This document shows positions 36,441-45,173 of a stretch of 64,000 bases of DNA, piece by piece (the stretch's first letter is position 1; each line of letters opens with the position of its first letter). Below the pieces are notes generated by a model that saw only the letters and a list, made by a program, of their open reading frames with translations, was not told the DNA's origin and ran no database searches. The position numbers and the translations under genes were made by a program. Source of the DNA: Armatimonadota bacterium (GTDB lineage: Bacteria; Armatimonadota; Fimbriimonadia; Fimbriimonadales; Fimbriimonadaceae); NCBI GenBank assembly GCA_018268355.1, contig JAFDWR010000003.1, positions 186,001 to 250,000 on the forward strand, written 5' to 3'.

Positions 36441-39400
36441 CTAGCCCTTTGCGATCACGAGGGGGAAGGGTCGGCCCTGAAAGAAGGCAACCGGATCCTG
36501 GGATTGGCTTCCGTACTTCTCGACCAGCGCGGGCACCGTCCGCAGGACGTAGCTGAGGAGGTCGGCGACGGTGACCTTCTGGCCCTTCGATGGGGGCGGC
36601 AAAGCAGCTCCGCTCAGGCCCTTCAACATCGCATAGGTGAACAAACCGTGCTTGAGTTCTTTGATCTCGCTCGCGGTTTGATAGCCACTGGTGCCCGCAA
36701 AGATGGCCACGCCACTGCCTAAGTTCGAACTGATGACGTTCAGGGCCTTCTCGTCGAAGAGACGATTGCCTCCGTCAAGGAACGAGCCCGCATGGCAGGC
36801 ATCGAACACAACCATGACCTTTTGCGCCTTGATTCGGGTTGCCAAGGTCGAGAAGGTCCGTCCGGACAGCGCGACGTCGGCGAGGTTCGAGCCGTCATCC
36901 ATCTTCTTGACTCCCGGCGTGACCATGTAGAACTCGACCTTGCCGGGATCCTTGGTCACGACGCCATGGCCGGAATAGTAGAAGATGAAGGTGTCGCCGG
37001 GGCCCGCCGAAGCGGCGACCTGGTCGAACGCCTTTCGGATTCCATCCAGGTTCGCCTTCGCGTCATAAACCGGGACGACCTCGATCGAGGAAAAGAGCGA
37101 CTTCGACTGCTCGGAGATCGCGGCGGTGAAGGCCTTCGCGTCATTCACTGAGTAGGTGAGCTTGTACGCGGGGTTCTCGTATTCATCAATCGCCACCGCA
37201 ATGATCCAAAGCTTGCCGACCGTCGTCTTCGCGGCATAGGTGACCTTCAGCGGGTTGGCGGTCTCCGATTTGGTACGATCGACGTTGAACGCGGTCGCGG
37301 TGAAGGTGTTCAGACCCGGGGCGAGCGGAACGCGGAACTTCTTCGAATAGGTCTTCGCATCCGGATCGGGGATCTCGGTGAGATCCTTGACCGTCGAGCC
37401 CACTCGCTTTCCGTTCTGATAGAGCGAAACCTGGTCGATGCCGCCTCCTTGGTTGGCCGCTTCGACCGTGATCTCGATCTCCGGCTTGTCGGTGTTGAGG
37501 TCGGCCGTCGGGCTAACAAAGCGCACGGTCGTCGGCGGTCGAATTGCCTCGATCTGAACCGGCGCTTCTGGAGCAGCGTCAACTTTGGGGGTCTCTGGCT
37601 CGGGGGGCGGGCTGGTGTGCTGGACATTCGGCGGCGTGTAGGTCGCGCGTCGACCGAAGAGACCCGGAATATTGAACCGCTCGCTAAGCGCGCTCAGAGG
37701 GATGATCTCGCCCTTCTGAACATAGTGGAGGTATTCGAGCGCCTTCGGTGTGCCGTCGTACCGGCCCTTGGGATCAATCGCGACCCACTCGTTCGGCCCT
37801 GCGACATAGCGTCGCGCTGCAAACTGACCGTTATCGGCTCGGAACAGCCGCGAGGCACCATCTCTTGCGCCCGAGACAATTGTTTTTCTATTCGAGGAAA
37901 ATGCTAGCGCTCGCGCGTTGTCTGAACCGACGCCGAGAGTAGTTTCCTTATTACCATTGGAAAGTGAAACGACAACCGCCTGTTGACCAGCAATCCCGAG
38001 ACCGACGCCTTTTCGATCCGCACTGGTCGCCGCGCAAAGGATCGGCAGCTTGTAATCGGTCGTAGAGCGTGGCTTTGTGTTGCCGATGTCCCAGGTTCGC
38101 ACGGTGCCGTCAAAGCTCGCGGTCAGCATCCTCTTCGAGTCCGCCGACCAGGCGATTCCGGTGACGCCCCCCACATGGCCCTGCCACTCACCCGTCATCT
38201 TGTCGCCGCTGATGCTGTAGAGGAAGAGCTTTCCGACCGAGTCCCCGGCAAGGAGCCATTCGCCGTTCGGGCTCACCGCGAGCGTTCGGCTCGAGGCCTG
38301 CATCTTGAACTTCTCGGTCGCCGACTTCGCCTGGAGGTCGACGAGCTGGACCGAACCGTCGCTCATCACGAGCCACGCGCGGCCATCGGGGGCCACGTCG
38401 CCGCCACGAATCGCATCTCCGACTCGCAGGCTCGGCCCGGGTTCAAGGGTGGGGAGCGCACTGGTGGAGATCCGGCCATCGGCGCCAAACGTGACCAGGT
38501 CGCTGCCGCGAACTTTGGCGCCCGTGATTTGGCCGTCGTGGCGCTGCTTTTGGGCAATCGGGGTGAGGATCTTCGCATCCCAGGTCGTGATGACGCCATC
38601 TTCTCCGGCGGTGAACCCAACCCGGTCGTCGTTCGAGAATCCAACCGCGGTGATGCCGCCGCCGATGCCCTTGGCCTCGGAAATCACCTGCTCGTCGTCG
38701 AGGGAGGCCACCTTGATCACATCATCAACGAAGGTGAGAATCGCCCGATTTCGACCTCGGTTCAACCGGAAATCGAGGGGGCCGAGCTTGGCAAACTTGG
38801 TGGTTTGCTTCTCGCCGTTCGCGGCGGAGACCTTGACCACCTCGTTCCCCACGAGATACATCAGCTGGGAATCACTCGAAAATCCGATCGTGCCGATCGT
38901 CGGTCCAAAGCTGGCGGCGGGAAGCTCGGCCTCTTTCGCGAGGCTGGGCACGGAGGCCACCACCACCGTCCGGTCCTGCTGGGTGACCGCGAGCTTGCGT
39001 CCGCTCGGGCTAAAGGCGACGGGCGCGATCACGGTCAATCCGGAGAGGGTCCCGACCACATTGCCATTCGACGCGTTGACTAGCCGCAGGACACCATCCT
39101 CGCTCGTGACCGCGAGGAGGCTCCCATCGGGCGAAAAGCGAACTCGACGGGGCGCGGCCGGGAGTCGAAGAAGCTCCTTGCGCATCTTCCCCGAGCGAAT
39201 ATCCCAAAGCGAAAGGAAGCCGCGGGTCTCGCCGAAGGCGACGGTGTCGCCATTGGGGCTGATGTCGAGGCACGCCGCACCACCGCGAACCCCTTTGAAT
39301 TGGGTGAGAACCTTGCCCGATGGCGCCTCAACGGCGCGGCAACCCAGGGAACCCGCCGAAACAACAACATTGCTCTTCGGAACAAAGCCGATCTCCCAAC

Positions 39401-39620
39401 AATCACTGTCGAGATCTGTTATTTTTAGCAAGAGACCGGTCGAAGCGTTCCAAAATCGCAATCCACCGTTGCGATCTGCACTCACGAGCAACTTGCCGTC
39501 TTCCGAAACATCAACGAGACCGTTCGTTCTCGGATGCGTTGACTGCAACACGAGCTCGGGTTGAGCCCATGTGGCGGCCGACAAGGCGGCAAAAACGGCG
39601 AGAACAAGCGGTCGAATCAT
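36441..39620 (-). CDS. exported WD40-repeat protein with C-terminal caspase-like peptidase (C14)
   Basis: The 1059 residues start with a signal peptide (cleavage near TWAQ). WD40-type repeats fill about 20-640 (AWSADSKRMLTASFDGTVRTWDI is the clearest, as adjacent motifs). An Ig-like segment lies near 715-810. A caspase-fold domain runs from about 820 to the end, with catalytic His885 in YYSGHG and Cys942 in DACHAGS. Both catalytic residues are intact. Prokaryotic caspase homologues are usually cytosolic; export is unusual. An acidic-versus-basic P1 preference cannot be read here. The gene follows dapF on the same strand by 43 bases, with a TATACT 15 bases before its ATG. Confidence 0.88.
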   Translation of the reverse strand: MIRPLVLAVFAALSAATWAQPELVLQSTHPRTNGLVDVSEDGKLLVSADRNGGLRFWNASTGLLLKITDLDSDCWEIGFVPKSNVVVSAGSLGCRAVEAPSGKVLTQFKGVRGGAACLDISPNGDTVAFGETRGFLSLWDIRSGKMRKELLRLPAAPRRVRFSPDGSLLAVTSEDGVLRLVNASNGNVVGTLSGLTVIAPVAFSPSGRKLAVTQQDRTVVVASVPSLAKEAELPAASFGPTIGTIGFSSDSQLMYLVGNEVVKVSAANGEKQTTKFAKLGPLDFRLNRGRNRAILTFVDDVIKVASLDDEQVISEAKGIGGGITAVGFSNDDRVGFTAGEDGVITTWDAKILTPIAQKQRHDGQITGAKVRGSDLVTFGADGRISTSALPTLEPGPSLRVGDAIRGGDVAPDGRAWLVMSDGSVQLVDLQAKSATEKFKMQASSRTLAVSPNGEWLLAGDSVGKLFLYSISGDKMTGEWQGHVGGVTGIAWSADSKRMLTASFDGTVRTWDIGNTKPRSTTDYKLPILCAATSADRKGVGLGIAGQQAVVVSLSNGNKETTLGVGSDNARALAFSSNRKTIVSGARDGASRLFRADNGQFAARRYVAGPNEWVAIDPKGRYDGTPKALEYLHYVQKGEIIPLSALSERFNIPGLFGRRATYTPPNVQHTSPPPEPETPKVDAAPEAPVQIEAIRPPTTVRFVSPTADLNTDKPEIEITVEAANQGGGIDQVSLYQNGKRVGSTVKDLTEIPDPDAKTYSKKFRVPLAPGLNTFTATAFNVDRTKSETANPLKVTYAAKTTVGKLWIIAVAIDEYENPAYKLTYSVNDAKAFTAAISEQSKSLFSSIEVVPVYDAKANLDGIRKAFDQVAASAGPGDTFIFYYSGHGVVTKDPGKVEFYMVTPGVKKMDDGSNLADVALSGRTFSTLATRIKAQKVMVVFDACHAGSFLDGGNRLFDEKALNVISSNLGSGVAIFAGTSGYQTASEIKELKHGLFTYAMLKGLSGAALPPPSKGQKVTVADLLSYVLRTVPALVEKYGSQSQDPVAFFQGRPFPLVIAKG

Positions 39621-39663
39621 AGGCTCCCGATGCCCAGTATAAGACCACGGAGGGCGAATCCGA

Positions 39664-40548
39664 CTAACGACTTTGCATGGTCGTCCGGGACGGCATCACA
39701 AAGTGGCGCAGGTTGCCCGAAAACCGCACATGCGCGCGCCCAATCAGGGTCGGACGTGCGTCCCACTGCTCCGCTTGGATCGTGAGGTGGCCACCTTTGC
39801 TTTCCACCCGCACCGCGCCGCCGAATCCGCGTCGCCGCATGACGTCAAGCGCGGTCGCGGTGGCACCTGTGCCACACCCGAGCGTTTCGCCCACCCCTCG
39901 CTCCCAGATTCGAATTCGAACGTGGTCCGAAGATTCCATCTTCGCCCACATGACGCTCACCCGCTCGGGGAAGATCGCCAAGTTCTCAAGCTGGGGGCTG
40001 ACCTCGAAGAAAACGTCATCCTCGGGCAGTTCGTCAACCTGCAACACGAGGTGTGCACTGCCGGTCGAAAGCACGGAACCCCGAAGGTCCGCCCCGCCGC
40101 TCCAAGGAATGATCGTGTCGAAGAGTTCGCCCGCCGTGGTGGGGATGATCTGCGGGTCGTAGGTCGCCGGACCGAGCTCGGTGGTGATGAGGCCGTCCTC
40201 GAGCACGTGGATCGGGATCTCTTGCCCGCCGTGCACGATGATGAACGGGTCCTTGATCCATTCCTGCACGCGAGCGAAGTGGGCCGCACAGCGGATGCCA
40301 TTGCCGCAGAAGTCCTCCGATCCATCGCTGTTGAACATCCGAAGGACGACCTTTTCGCCTTCGCGTCGAACCACGAGGATGCCGTCGGAGCCGATGCCAA
40401 ACTTTCGGTCACAAAGGAAGGGAATGTCGGGCAGAAACTCGTTAAAGTCGGCTTCGAGCATGAGGACAAAGTCGTTTCCAATGGATTCGACTTTCCAAAA
40501 GGGCAAGCTGAGGGTCTGGGGGTCCGTTCCTCGTTCCAATCGGATCAA
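39664..40548 (-). CDS. dapF: diaminopimelate epimerase
   Basis: The enzyme converts LL- to meso-diaminopimelate for lysine and peptidoglycan. Both catalytic cysteines are present, in DGSEDFCGNGIRC and GETLGCGTGATA. The substrate motif SIGNDFVLM and the repeated fold are clear. The start is uncertain. No ATG lies at the expected point, and I choose TTG at 40548, which overlaps the stop of the preceding gene (TTGA) and gives 294 residues, slightly long for the family. The frame stays open to 40629. Confidence 0.93.
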   Translation of the reverse strand: MIRLERGTDPQTLSLPFWKVESIGNDFVLMLEADFNEFLPDIPFLCDRKFGIGSDGILVVRREGEKVVLRMFNSDGSEDFCGNGIRCAAHFARVQEWIKDPFIIVHGGQEIPIHVLEDGLITTELGPATYDPQIIPTTAGELFDTIIPWSGGADLRGSVLSTGSAHLVLQVDELPEDDVFFEVSPQLENLAIFPERVSVMWAKMESSDHVRIRIWERGVGETLGCGTGATATALDVMRRRGFGGAVRVESKGGHLTIQAEQWDARPTLIGRAHVRFSGNLRHFVMPSRTTMQSR

Positions 40549-42497
40549 CCGAGTTCCTCCAACCAGCCCGTCGATGTTTCCACCGTTGTACGGAACCACT
40601 CCCCTTCCGGCGAAACAAGGGGGAACCACCAGGCACTTGGGCGACGATTTGCCGCCTCGAGACCCACACCAGCGATCACAGCATTTCTGACGAGTTTCAC
40701 GCGCTTGAGTTCCGATTCAAGTTCAAGAGCGCGCTGCTTGATCCTGAGATCGCGAACTTCGGGCACACCAACGAGCGCGCGGCGGGTTCTCTCGATCTCC
40801 TTTAGTTGGCGGCGGATCTGACGGCATTGGGTCGCCCAATGGTCGACCTGGGCGAGTAGTTCGGCCCGCTTGCGGCTTCGCTGCTCGTCGAGCTCACCTT
40901 GCCGGAAGTGTGCGCCGGATTCATGTTCGGCCGCTTGCCGGCACGATTTCGCCTCCCGCAGCTCAGCATAAAGGCGATGCTTGGTCTCCTTCAGTTCGCG
41001 GAGCTGGCTGAGGAGGGCGCCAAGCTCACCCTTGATCTCGTCGTACTCCCGGGCTACGGTCGCCCACCGACCGCCGATCGACTGATCGAGCCAGGTCATC
41101 CAGGCATGCATTCCCTTCAGCGATGGCAACTTTGCGAGGAACTCCTTCTGCTCGGTGACCACTTCCTTCCATCGCATCGCGAAGCTGGGGCTGCAAAGCT
41201 CCTCGCTGCCGAATGCCCTTTGCAAAGGCGCGGGAAGACGCATCCATGAACACGTCGCGCCGAGATGATCGAACGGAGAGAATTGGATACGCAGGATCGG
41301 ATTGAGCGGCTGTTCCCAGCCCAGCTGCTTGCGAAGCTGCTTGTGGAGGAAGATACTCCGACTGACGTAGCCACTCGCGCCCTCGTGAAAGGCGAACGAG
41401 AACTCGGCCGAAAGCATGCCGATGAGGGTGACCGCCTTGCCGAAAAGCACGCAATCGGGACCAAACTTGGCCTCGACGAGCTCAGCAAACTCCTCGACCG
41501 ACCGAAGCGGCCGCTTCAAGGTGAGGAACTGCGGCTTTGGCGTGGCGATGACGATGCCGCGCTTGCCGATGCGAACGGTTCCGCGTCCGAGGCCGGGGAT
41601 GAGCAGGTCGAACGGCACTGCGCCAGAGCCAAACTTGGCCAGCCTGTACAGTCCGGAACCCGCGATGGCCTCGTCATAGATCTGACAAGCCTTAGCGCGG
41701 GTCTCTTGCGCAAAGAAGACGTTGGCAAGACTGAATCGAGGCTGGGTCGAGGTCCGGAGGTTGATCCGCAGCAGGTCGCTCGTTTGGGTGGTCTCGATGC
41801 TGCCGAGTCCGGGCGAGACGAAGTTGTAGATGAGGGGCAGGATGCGGCGGTAGTAGCTTGCCAGCGACTCCGAACTCATCTCCCGGGCAATCGCGGCTAA
41901 TTCGCGCCGAAGTTGCGCCGCCCGCTCCTCCGCCTGTTGACGCGCGGTATCGGAGAGGCAGTTCAGGGTCTCCTTGAACGACCAATCGATCGCGGCAAAG
42001 AGCTCCTTCTCGACGTCGGCGAGCTTCACCTGCAAGGTGGTCGGTGCAGGATCGTCAAGCGAAGCGATTCCCCGCCATCCCCAGGCTTCGGTCGCCTCGT
42101 CGATGGCACCGGGTCGCGCCTGCTCGAGCCGCTCAAGCCGGACGCCCGCCTTGCGCAGGGTGTCTTGCGTGATGACGGTTTCCGATCCAAACAGGCTGCT
42201 GAACTCGCCCGCCGCGCTCCAAAGGCCGCGCGTGGTGGTGTCATTGTGGGGCAGGCGGCGAAAACGCCCAACCTGGGCGCGGTCGCGCTTGAGCTTGGCA
42301 AAGTAGTCGGTGTCGTGGACGCCGGCAACAAAGCGGCGGGAGCTTCCGATCTGGCGAAGGGCGCGGACAACGCCTGCCTTCATCGGCTCGTCCCAAAAAA
42401 CGGTCTGACCCAAAGCCAGGAGGGGCACGCCGGGGTGGCGCTTATCCAACTCTCTGAGCACATCGCCCAGGCTCAACGCCCGACACGCCGACTCCAT
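40545..42497 (-). CDS. unrecognised 650-residue protein with C-terminal coiled coil
   Basis: I do not recognise this family. There is no signal peptide or TM segment. The N-terminal third opens with a possible Rossmann-like strand (PLLALGQTVFWDEPMKAG, then AGVHDTDYFAKLKRD). A middle domain is rich in beta (FDLLIPGLGRGTVRIGKRG). Residues about 470-600 form a long coiled coil, and the tail returns to aromatic motifs (SAWWFPLVSPEGEWF). Good codon use and a nine-base gap from the thioesterase gene argue that it is real. BshC-like or NFACT-like folds were considered on layout but motifs do not match. Its stop overlaps the dapF start. Confidence 0.75.
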   Translation of the reverse strand: MESACRALSLGDVLRELDKRHPGVPLLALGQTVFWDEPMKAGVVRALRQIGSSRRFVAGVHDTDYFAKLKRDRAQVGRFRRLPHNDTTTRGLWSAAGEFSSLFGSETVITQDTLRKAGVRLERLEQARPGAIDEATEAWGWRGIASLDDPAPTTLQVKLADVEKELFAAIDWSFKETLNCLSDTARQQAEERAAQLRRELAAIAREMSSESLASYYRRILPLIYNFVSPGLGSIETTQTSDLLRINLRTSTQPRFSLANVFFAQETRAKACQIYDEAIAGSGLYRLAKFGSGAVPFDLLIPGLGRGTVRIGKRGIVIATPKPQFLTLKRPLRSVEEFAELVEAKFGPDCVLFGKAVTLIGMLSAEFSFAFHEGASGYVSRSIFLHKQLRKQLGWEQPLNPILRIQFSPFDHLGATCSWMRLPAPLQRAFGSEELCSPSFAMRWKEVVTEQKEFLAKLPSLKGMHAWMTWLDQSIGGRWATVAREYDEIKGELGALLSQLRELKETKHRLYAELREAKSCRQAAEHESGAHFRQGELDEQRSRKRAELLAQVDHWATQCRQIRRQLKEIERTRRALVGVPEVRDLRIKQRALELESELKRVKLVRNAVIAGVGLEAANRRPSAWWFPLVSPEGEWFRTTVETSTGWLEELG

Positions 42498-42506
42498 CTC
42501 AATGTT

Positions 42507-42944
42507 CTACGCCATGTTTTCCGAATTCGGGTAGGGACTTCGCGTCATCCACTCGCGAATTTCGGAAGGCAGCGTGATCGCCTTTCTCGTTTCTGGGGAC
42601 ATGAAGACGTGCCACGAGTAGCCTTCGGTGACCACTCCCTCACGTCCTTGAACTCGAATTTCATAGTCGAACTTGATGGCAGCGCGCTTGATTTCGCCTG
42701 CCCAAACCTTCACCTCGATGGCGTCGTCATAGTGGACTTCGCCGCGATACCTCGCGTGAACTTCCACCACCGGCATCAGAATTCCCAGCTTCTCGATGTC
42801 GGAGTAGTTGAAGCCTCGTGCCCGGCACCAGGCTCCTCGCGCCTGTTCGAACCAGTAGAGGTAGTTTGCATAGTAGGCGTGCCCCATCTGGTCGGTTTCG
42901 CCATAGCGAACTCGAATCAACTCGACGGTGGCCTCAGCTGACAC
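42507..42944 (-). CDS. acyl-CoA thioesterase, YbgC/4-hydroxybenzoyl-CoA thioesterase type
   Basis: The 145-residue hotdog-fold protein carries the family signature YGETDQMGHAYYANYLYWFEQAR, with the catalytic Asp and the Gly-His pair near 16-20. It also has HARYRGEVHYDDAIEV, a conserved strand-turn. Such enzymes hydrolyse acyl-CoA thioesters; YbgC acts with the Tol-Pal system in proteobacteria, but no tol genes are here. It overlaps the end of lgt by 11 bases and precedes the unknown 650-residue gene by nine. Confidence 0.88.
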   Translation of the reverse strand: MSAEATVELIRVRYGETDQMGHAYYANYLYWFEQARGAWCRARGFNYSDIEKLGILMPVVEVHARYRGEVHYDDAIEVKVWAGEIKRAAIKFDYEIRVQGREGVVTEGYSWHVFMSPETRKAITLPSEIREWMTRSPYPNSENMA

Positions 42945-43746
42945 CCGGCTCCTCCTTTCGAGTGGGGATGGTCCGGTCCGTCGTGTTCTTTCGGCAGACG
43001 AAGTAGGCGATGGCGCCCGTGATCATCAGCGCGAGCGCGACGAGGTGGGCTTCGGTGAGCGGAAGGCTGCCAATCCGGGTGGAGCTCGCCACGCCCGTCT
43101 TCACTTCCTCGATCGTGCCTGCGCGCCAGAACTCGTAGATGAACCGCGCCAAACCGGCAAAGAAGACGCTGACCGCAGCAAGAACACCCTTCGGCAACGG
43201 CCGCTTCTCAAGGAGGATGGCGAGGCTGAAGAGTCCAACCAGGATCAAGCTCTCATAAAGCTGAGCCGGATGGTGGGCGTGCTCCATGTGGTTGAAGTGC
43301 ATCCCCCAGGGCAGGTCTTGCGGGCATTCGCGTCCGAAGCAACAGCCATTCAGCACGCATCCCACGCGGCCGATCGCCTGTCCGACGAGGAAGGGCGGAA
43401 AAAGCAGGTCGAGCATGCTCGAGAGCGAATAGCCGCGCCTTTTGCAAACGACGACGACCGCTATGAACCCGCCGATGAGGCCGCCGAAGCTCGTGAGGCC
43501 CTCAAATCGGAAGGAGAGGACCTCCTTCCACGACATGTGGTGGAACTCTTGAAGGATGAAGAGCAGCCTTGCACCGACCACACCGGCGAGAAGGGGATAG
43601 AAGGCGAGGTCAACGACCGCGGACTTCGAGATCCCGTACCTCGGCGCCCGGCGGAGGGCAATCCAGACGCTCACGGTAAAGGCGACCAGGACGGCCAGAC
43701 CGTAAGTCGGCAACGCCAAGGGGCCAATCTGGAGCTTTGGATACAT
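42934..43746 (-). CDS. lgt: prolipoprotein diacylglyceryl transferase
   Basis: Lgt attaches diacylglycerol to the lipobox cysteine of prelipoproteins in the inner membrane. The 270 residues have about seven TM segments, a GLTSFGGLIGGF motif near 83 and the Lgt signature GQAIGRVGCVLNGCCFG near 122, with HPAQLYES near 160. The Cys-rich variant of the signature (NGCCFG) is common outside proteobacteria. Lipoproteins in the window (the cyclophilin with an LAGC lipobox) fit its presence. TAAACT lies nine bases before the ATG. Confidence 0.94.
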   Translation of the reverse strand: MYPKLQIGPLALPTYGLAVLVAFTVSVWIALRRAPRYGISKSAVVDLAFYPLLAGVVGARLLFILQEFHHMSWKEVLSFRFEGLTSFGGLIGGFIAVVVVCKRRGYSLSSMLDLLFPPFLVGQAIGRVGCVLNGCCFGRECPQDLPWGMHFNHMEHAHHPAQLYESLILVGLFSLAILLEKRPLPKGVLAAVSVFFAGLARFIYEFWRAGTIEEVKTGVASSTRIGSLPLTEAHLVALALMITGAIAYFVCRKNTTDRTIPTRKEEPGVS

Positions 43747-43770
43747 GAAGTGGCTAGTTTACCGACCGCC

Positions 43771-44490
43771 TCAGCGACCGCTAGGTAGATCAATGATCTC
43801 GTGGGCGTGGAAGTTCCCTTGATCGGTGAGCGTCAGGATTCCTGCGAACCGGCCATGCGACCCCGCTTGGACAATGGGAACGCCGACTTGGTTTGAATCC
43901 CAAAGGAGCTTGTCGTGACTGTGTCCGCCGATAATGGCAGAAAGACCTTGTACTTTCTCGGCCAAGAGCTGATCCTTTCTTGTTCCGATATGAGTGAGCG
44001 CGATCCACACATCAGCGTCTCTTTTGTGGTTCTGAAACACCTCTTGAATGGATTGGATTGGCTCAGTCCAAAGATATTGACTTAGAGGTCTTGTCTTCAT
44101 CTTCTCGGTGACCATCGGGACCATCGCGGCGACCAACCCGACTTTGACCTCGCCAGCCGACACGACGAGGTGCGATTTGAAGACCAGTTTCCCTTGCGTG
44201 TCCCACCAATTGGCGCAGAGGATGGGGTGGCTCGCCCCGTCGAGCTTCTTCGCCACGATCGAGCTAAGGACGTGGGATTCGCGGTTCCCGGGCACCGACG
44301 CAGTGAGATTGAGGTCGGCAAAGTGACCCCAAACCGGGTCCCGGCCGAGAGGGATCGCCAAATTCCCAGCGCGGATTGCGTCGCCGGTGTCGACATAGAG
44401 GTCGCAGGTCGCCCGCAGTTCCTGAAGTCGAGCCTTGCGCTCGGCCGTCAGCTTGCCATGAAAATCGTTCGTATGCAGGATTCGAATCAT
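43771..44490 (-). CDS. calcineurin-like metallophosphoesterase (5'-nucleotidase N-terminal type)
   Basis: The 239 residues match the UshA/YfkN-type metallophosphatase domain without the C-terminal substrate domain. Metal motifs are HTNDFHG at the start, DTGDAIRAG near 35, GNRES near 68 (GNHE in most relatives, so His is replaced by Arg), TH near 165 and GGHSHDK near 187. The GNHE to GNRE change removes the usual phosphate-contacting His and may alter activity. There is no signal peptide, so it is cytosolic. It starts the run leading to lgt, 24 bases upstream of it. Confidence 0.85.
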   Translation of the reverse strand: MIRILHTNDFHGKLTAERKARLQELRATCDLYVDTGDAIRAGNLAIPLGRDPVWGHFADLNLTASVPGNRESHVLSSIVAKKLDGASHPILCANWWDTQGKLVFKSHLVVSAGEVKVGLVAAMVPMVTEKMKTRPLSQYLWTEPIQSIQEVFQNHKRDADVWIALTHIGTRKDQLLAEKVQGLSAIIGGHSHDKLLWDSNQVGVPIVQAGSHGRFAGILTLTDQGNFHAHEIIDLPSGR

Positions 44491-44570
44491 GGGAACTCTG
44501 CGCGGTCGCTCGGGTTAAACTAGGGGATGGGGCAGAAGGATTTTCCGAATCCTGACCCTCGGAGCACATT

Positions 44571-44843
44571 ATGAAGAAAACCTTCACCGTCATCGTCGCC
44601 TGTCTTGCCGCGGCATCCGTTTTTGCTGGTCCTGCCAAGCCTGCCAAGGCTCCCAAAGAACTCAAGTGCGCCGTCATGACCGAGCACATGGTCAACATCA
44701 AGAAGGCGACCGCTTCGAAGATGTACGCCGACTACAAGGGCAACCGATACTTCTTCTGCTGCGGCGGCTGCGTGACCTCGTTCAAGGCCAACCCGGCCAA
44801 GTTCGCCAAGGCTCCGCACATCCCCACCCCTAAGGGCAAGTAA
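44571..44843 (+). CDS. small exported YHS/TRASH-like metal-binding protein
   Basis: The 90-residue product has a signal peptide (cleavage near SVFAG). A compact domain with LKCAVM, then YKGNRYFFCCGGCVTSFKANPAKF follows, the pattern of YHS or TRASH domains that bind Cu or other soft metals through the cysteines. A Pro/Lys tail ends it. TAAACT at 44516-44521 may be its -10. A strong terminator follows. A role in periplasmic metal handling is inferred; no metal transporter gene is adjacent. Confidence 0.78.
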   Translation: MKKTFTVIVACLAAASVFAGPAKPAKAPKELKCAVMTEHMVNIKKATASKMYADYKGNRYFFCCGGCVTSFKANPAKFAKAPHIPTPKGK

Positions 44844-44863
44844 GGCCTTTTCGACTTTCAGAC

Positions 44864-44904
44864 AAAAAGAAGCGGGAGCGACCAGGTCGCTCCCGCTTCT
44901 TTTT
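44864..44904. terminator. bidirectional terminator between the YHS gene and secG
   Basis: A 19-bp stem (44864-44882 with 44886-44904), three-base loop, with A and T runs at the base. Confidence 0.93.
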
Positions 44905-44917
44905 TGAATCTGGATCC

Positions 44918-45154
44918 TTACTTCGGGGGCATTCGGTTGGCGATCGCGTCGAGGATGACGACCGAGATAATGAGCGCGCTGCCGAGAATCAGGGTCACGC
45001 GGCTCATGAGGTCGTCGAAGCTCTGCTTGCCCTTGAACGTGGTTCGCACGCCCGATCCACCGCTCATGGCGTCACCCTTACCGGTGACAATGACCAGCAG
45101 AGTAAACATGGCGGCCAAGATGATGGCGATCACGAGAACGACGTTGTAGACCAT
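44918..45154 (-). CDS. secG: preprotein translocase subunit SecG
   Basis: The 78 residues match SecG: two TM segments (about 4-24 and 53-72) joined by a loop with GKGDAMSGGSG and a DDLMSRVTLILG stretch. SecG associates with SecYE and aids SecA cycling. Length is typical of short bacterial SecG. It lies 19 bases after the CBS-DUF1385 gene on the same strand and ends at the terminator shared with the YHS gene. Confidence 0.9.
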   Translation of the reverse strand: MVYNVVLVIAIILAAMFTLLVIVTGKGDAMSGGSGVRTTFKGKQSFDDLMSRVTLILGSALIISVVILDAIANRMPPK

Positions 45155-45173
45155 ATCGAGGCACCTATCTTAC

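Noticed and set aside
40545-42497. First impression of an NFACT/RqcH-like or BshC-like protein because of size and coiled coil
   Set aside because: None of the conserved NFACT or BshC motifs could be found, so it is left unassigned.
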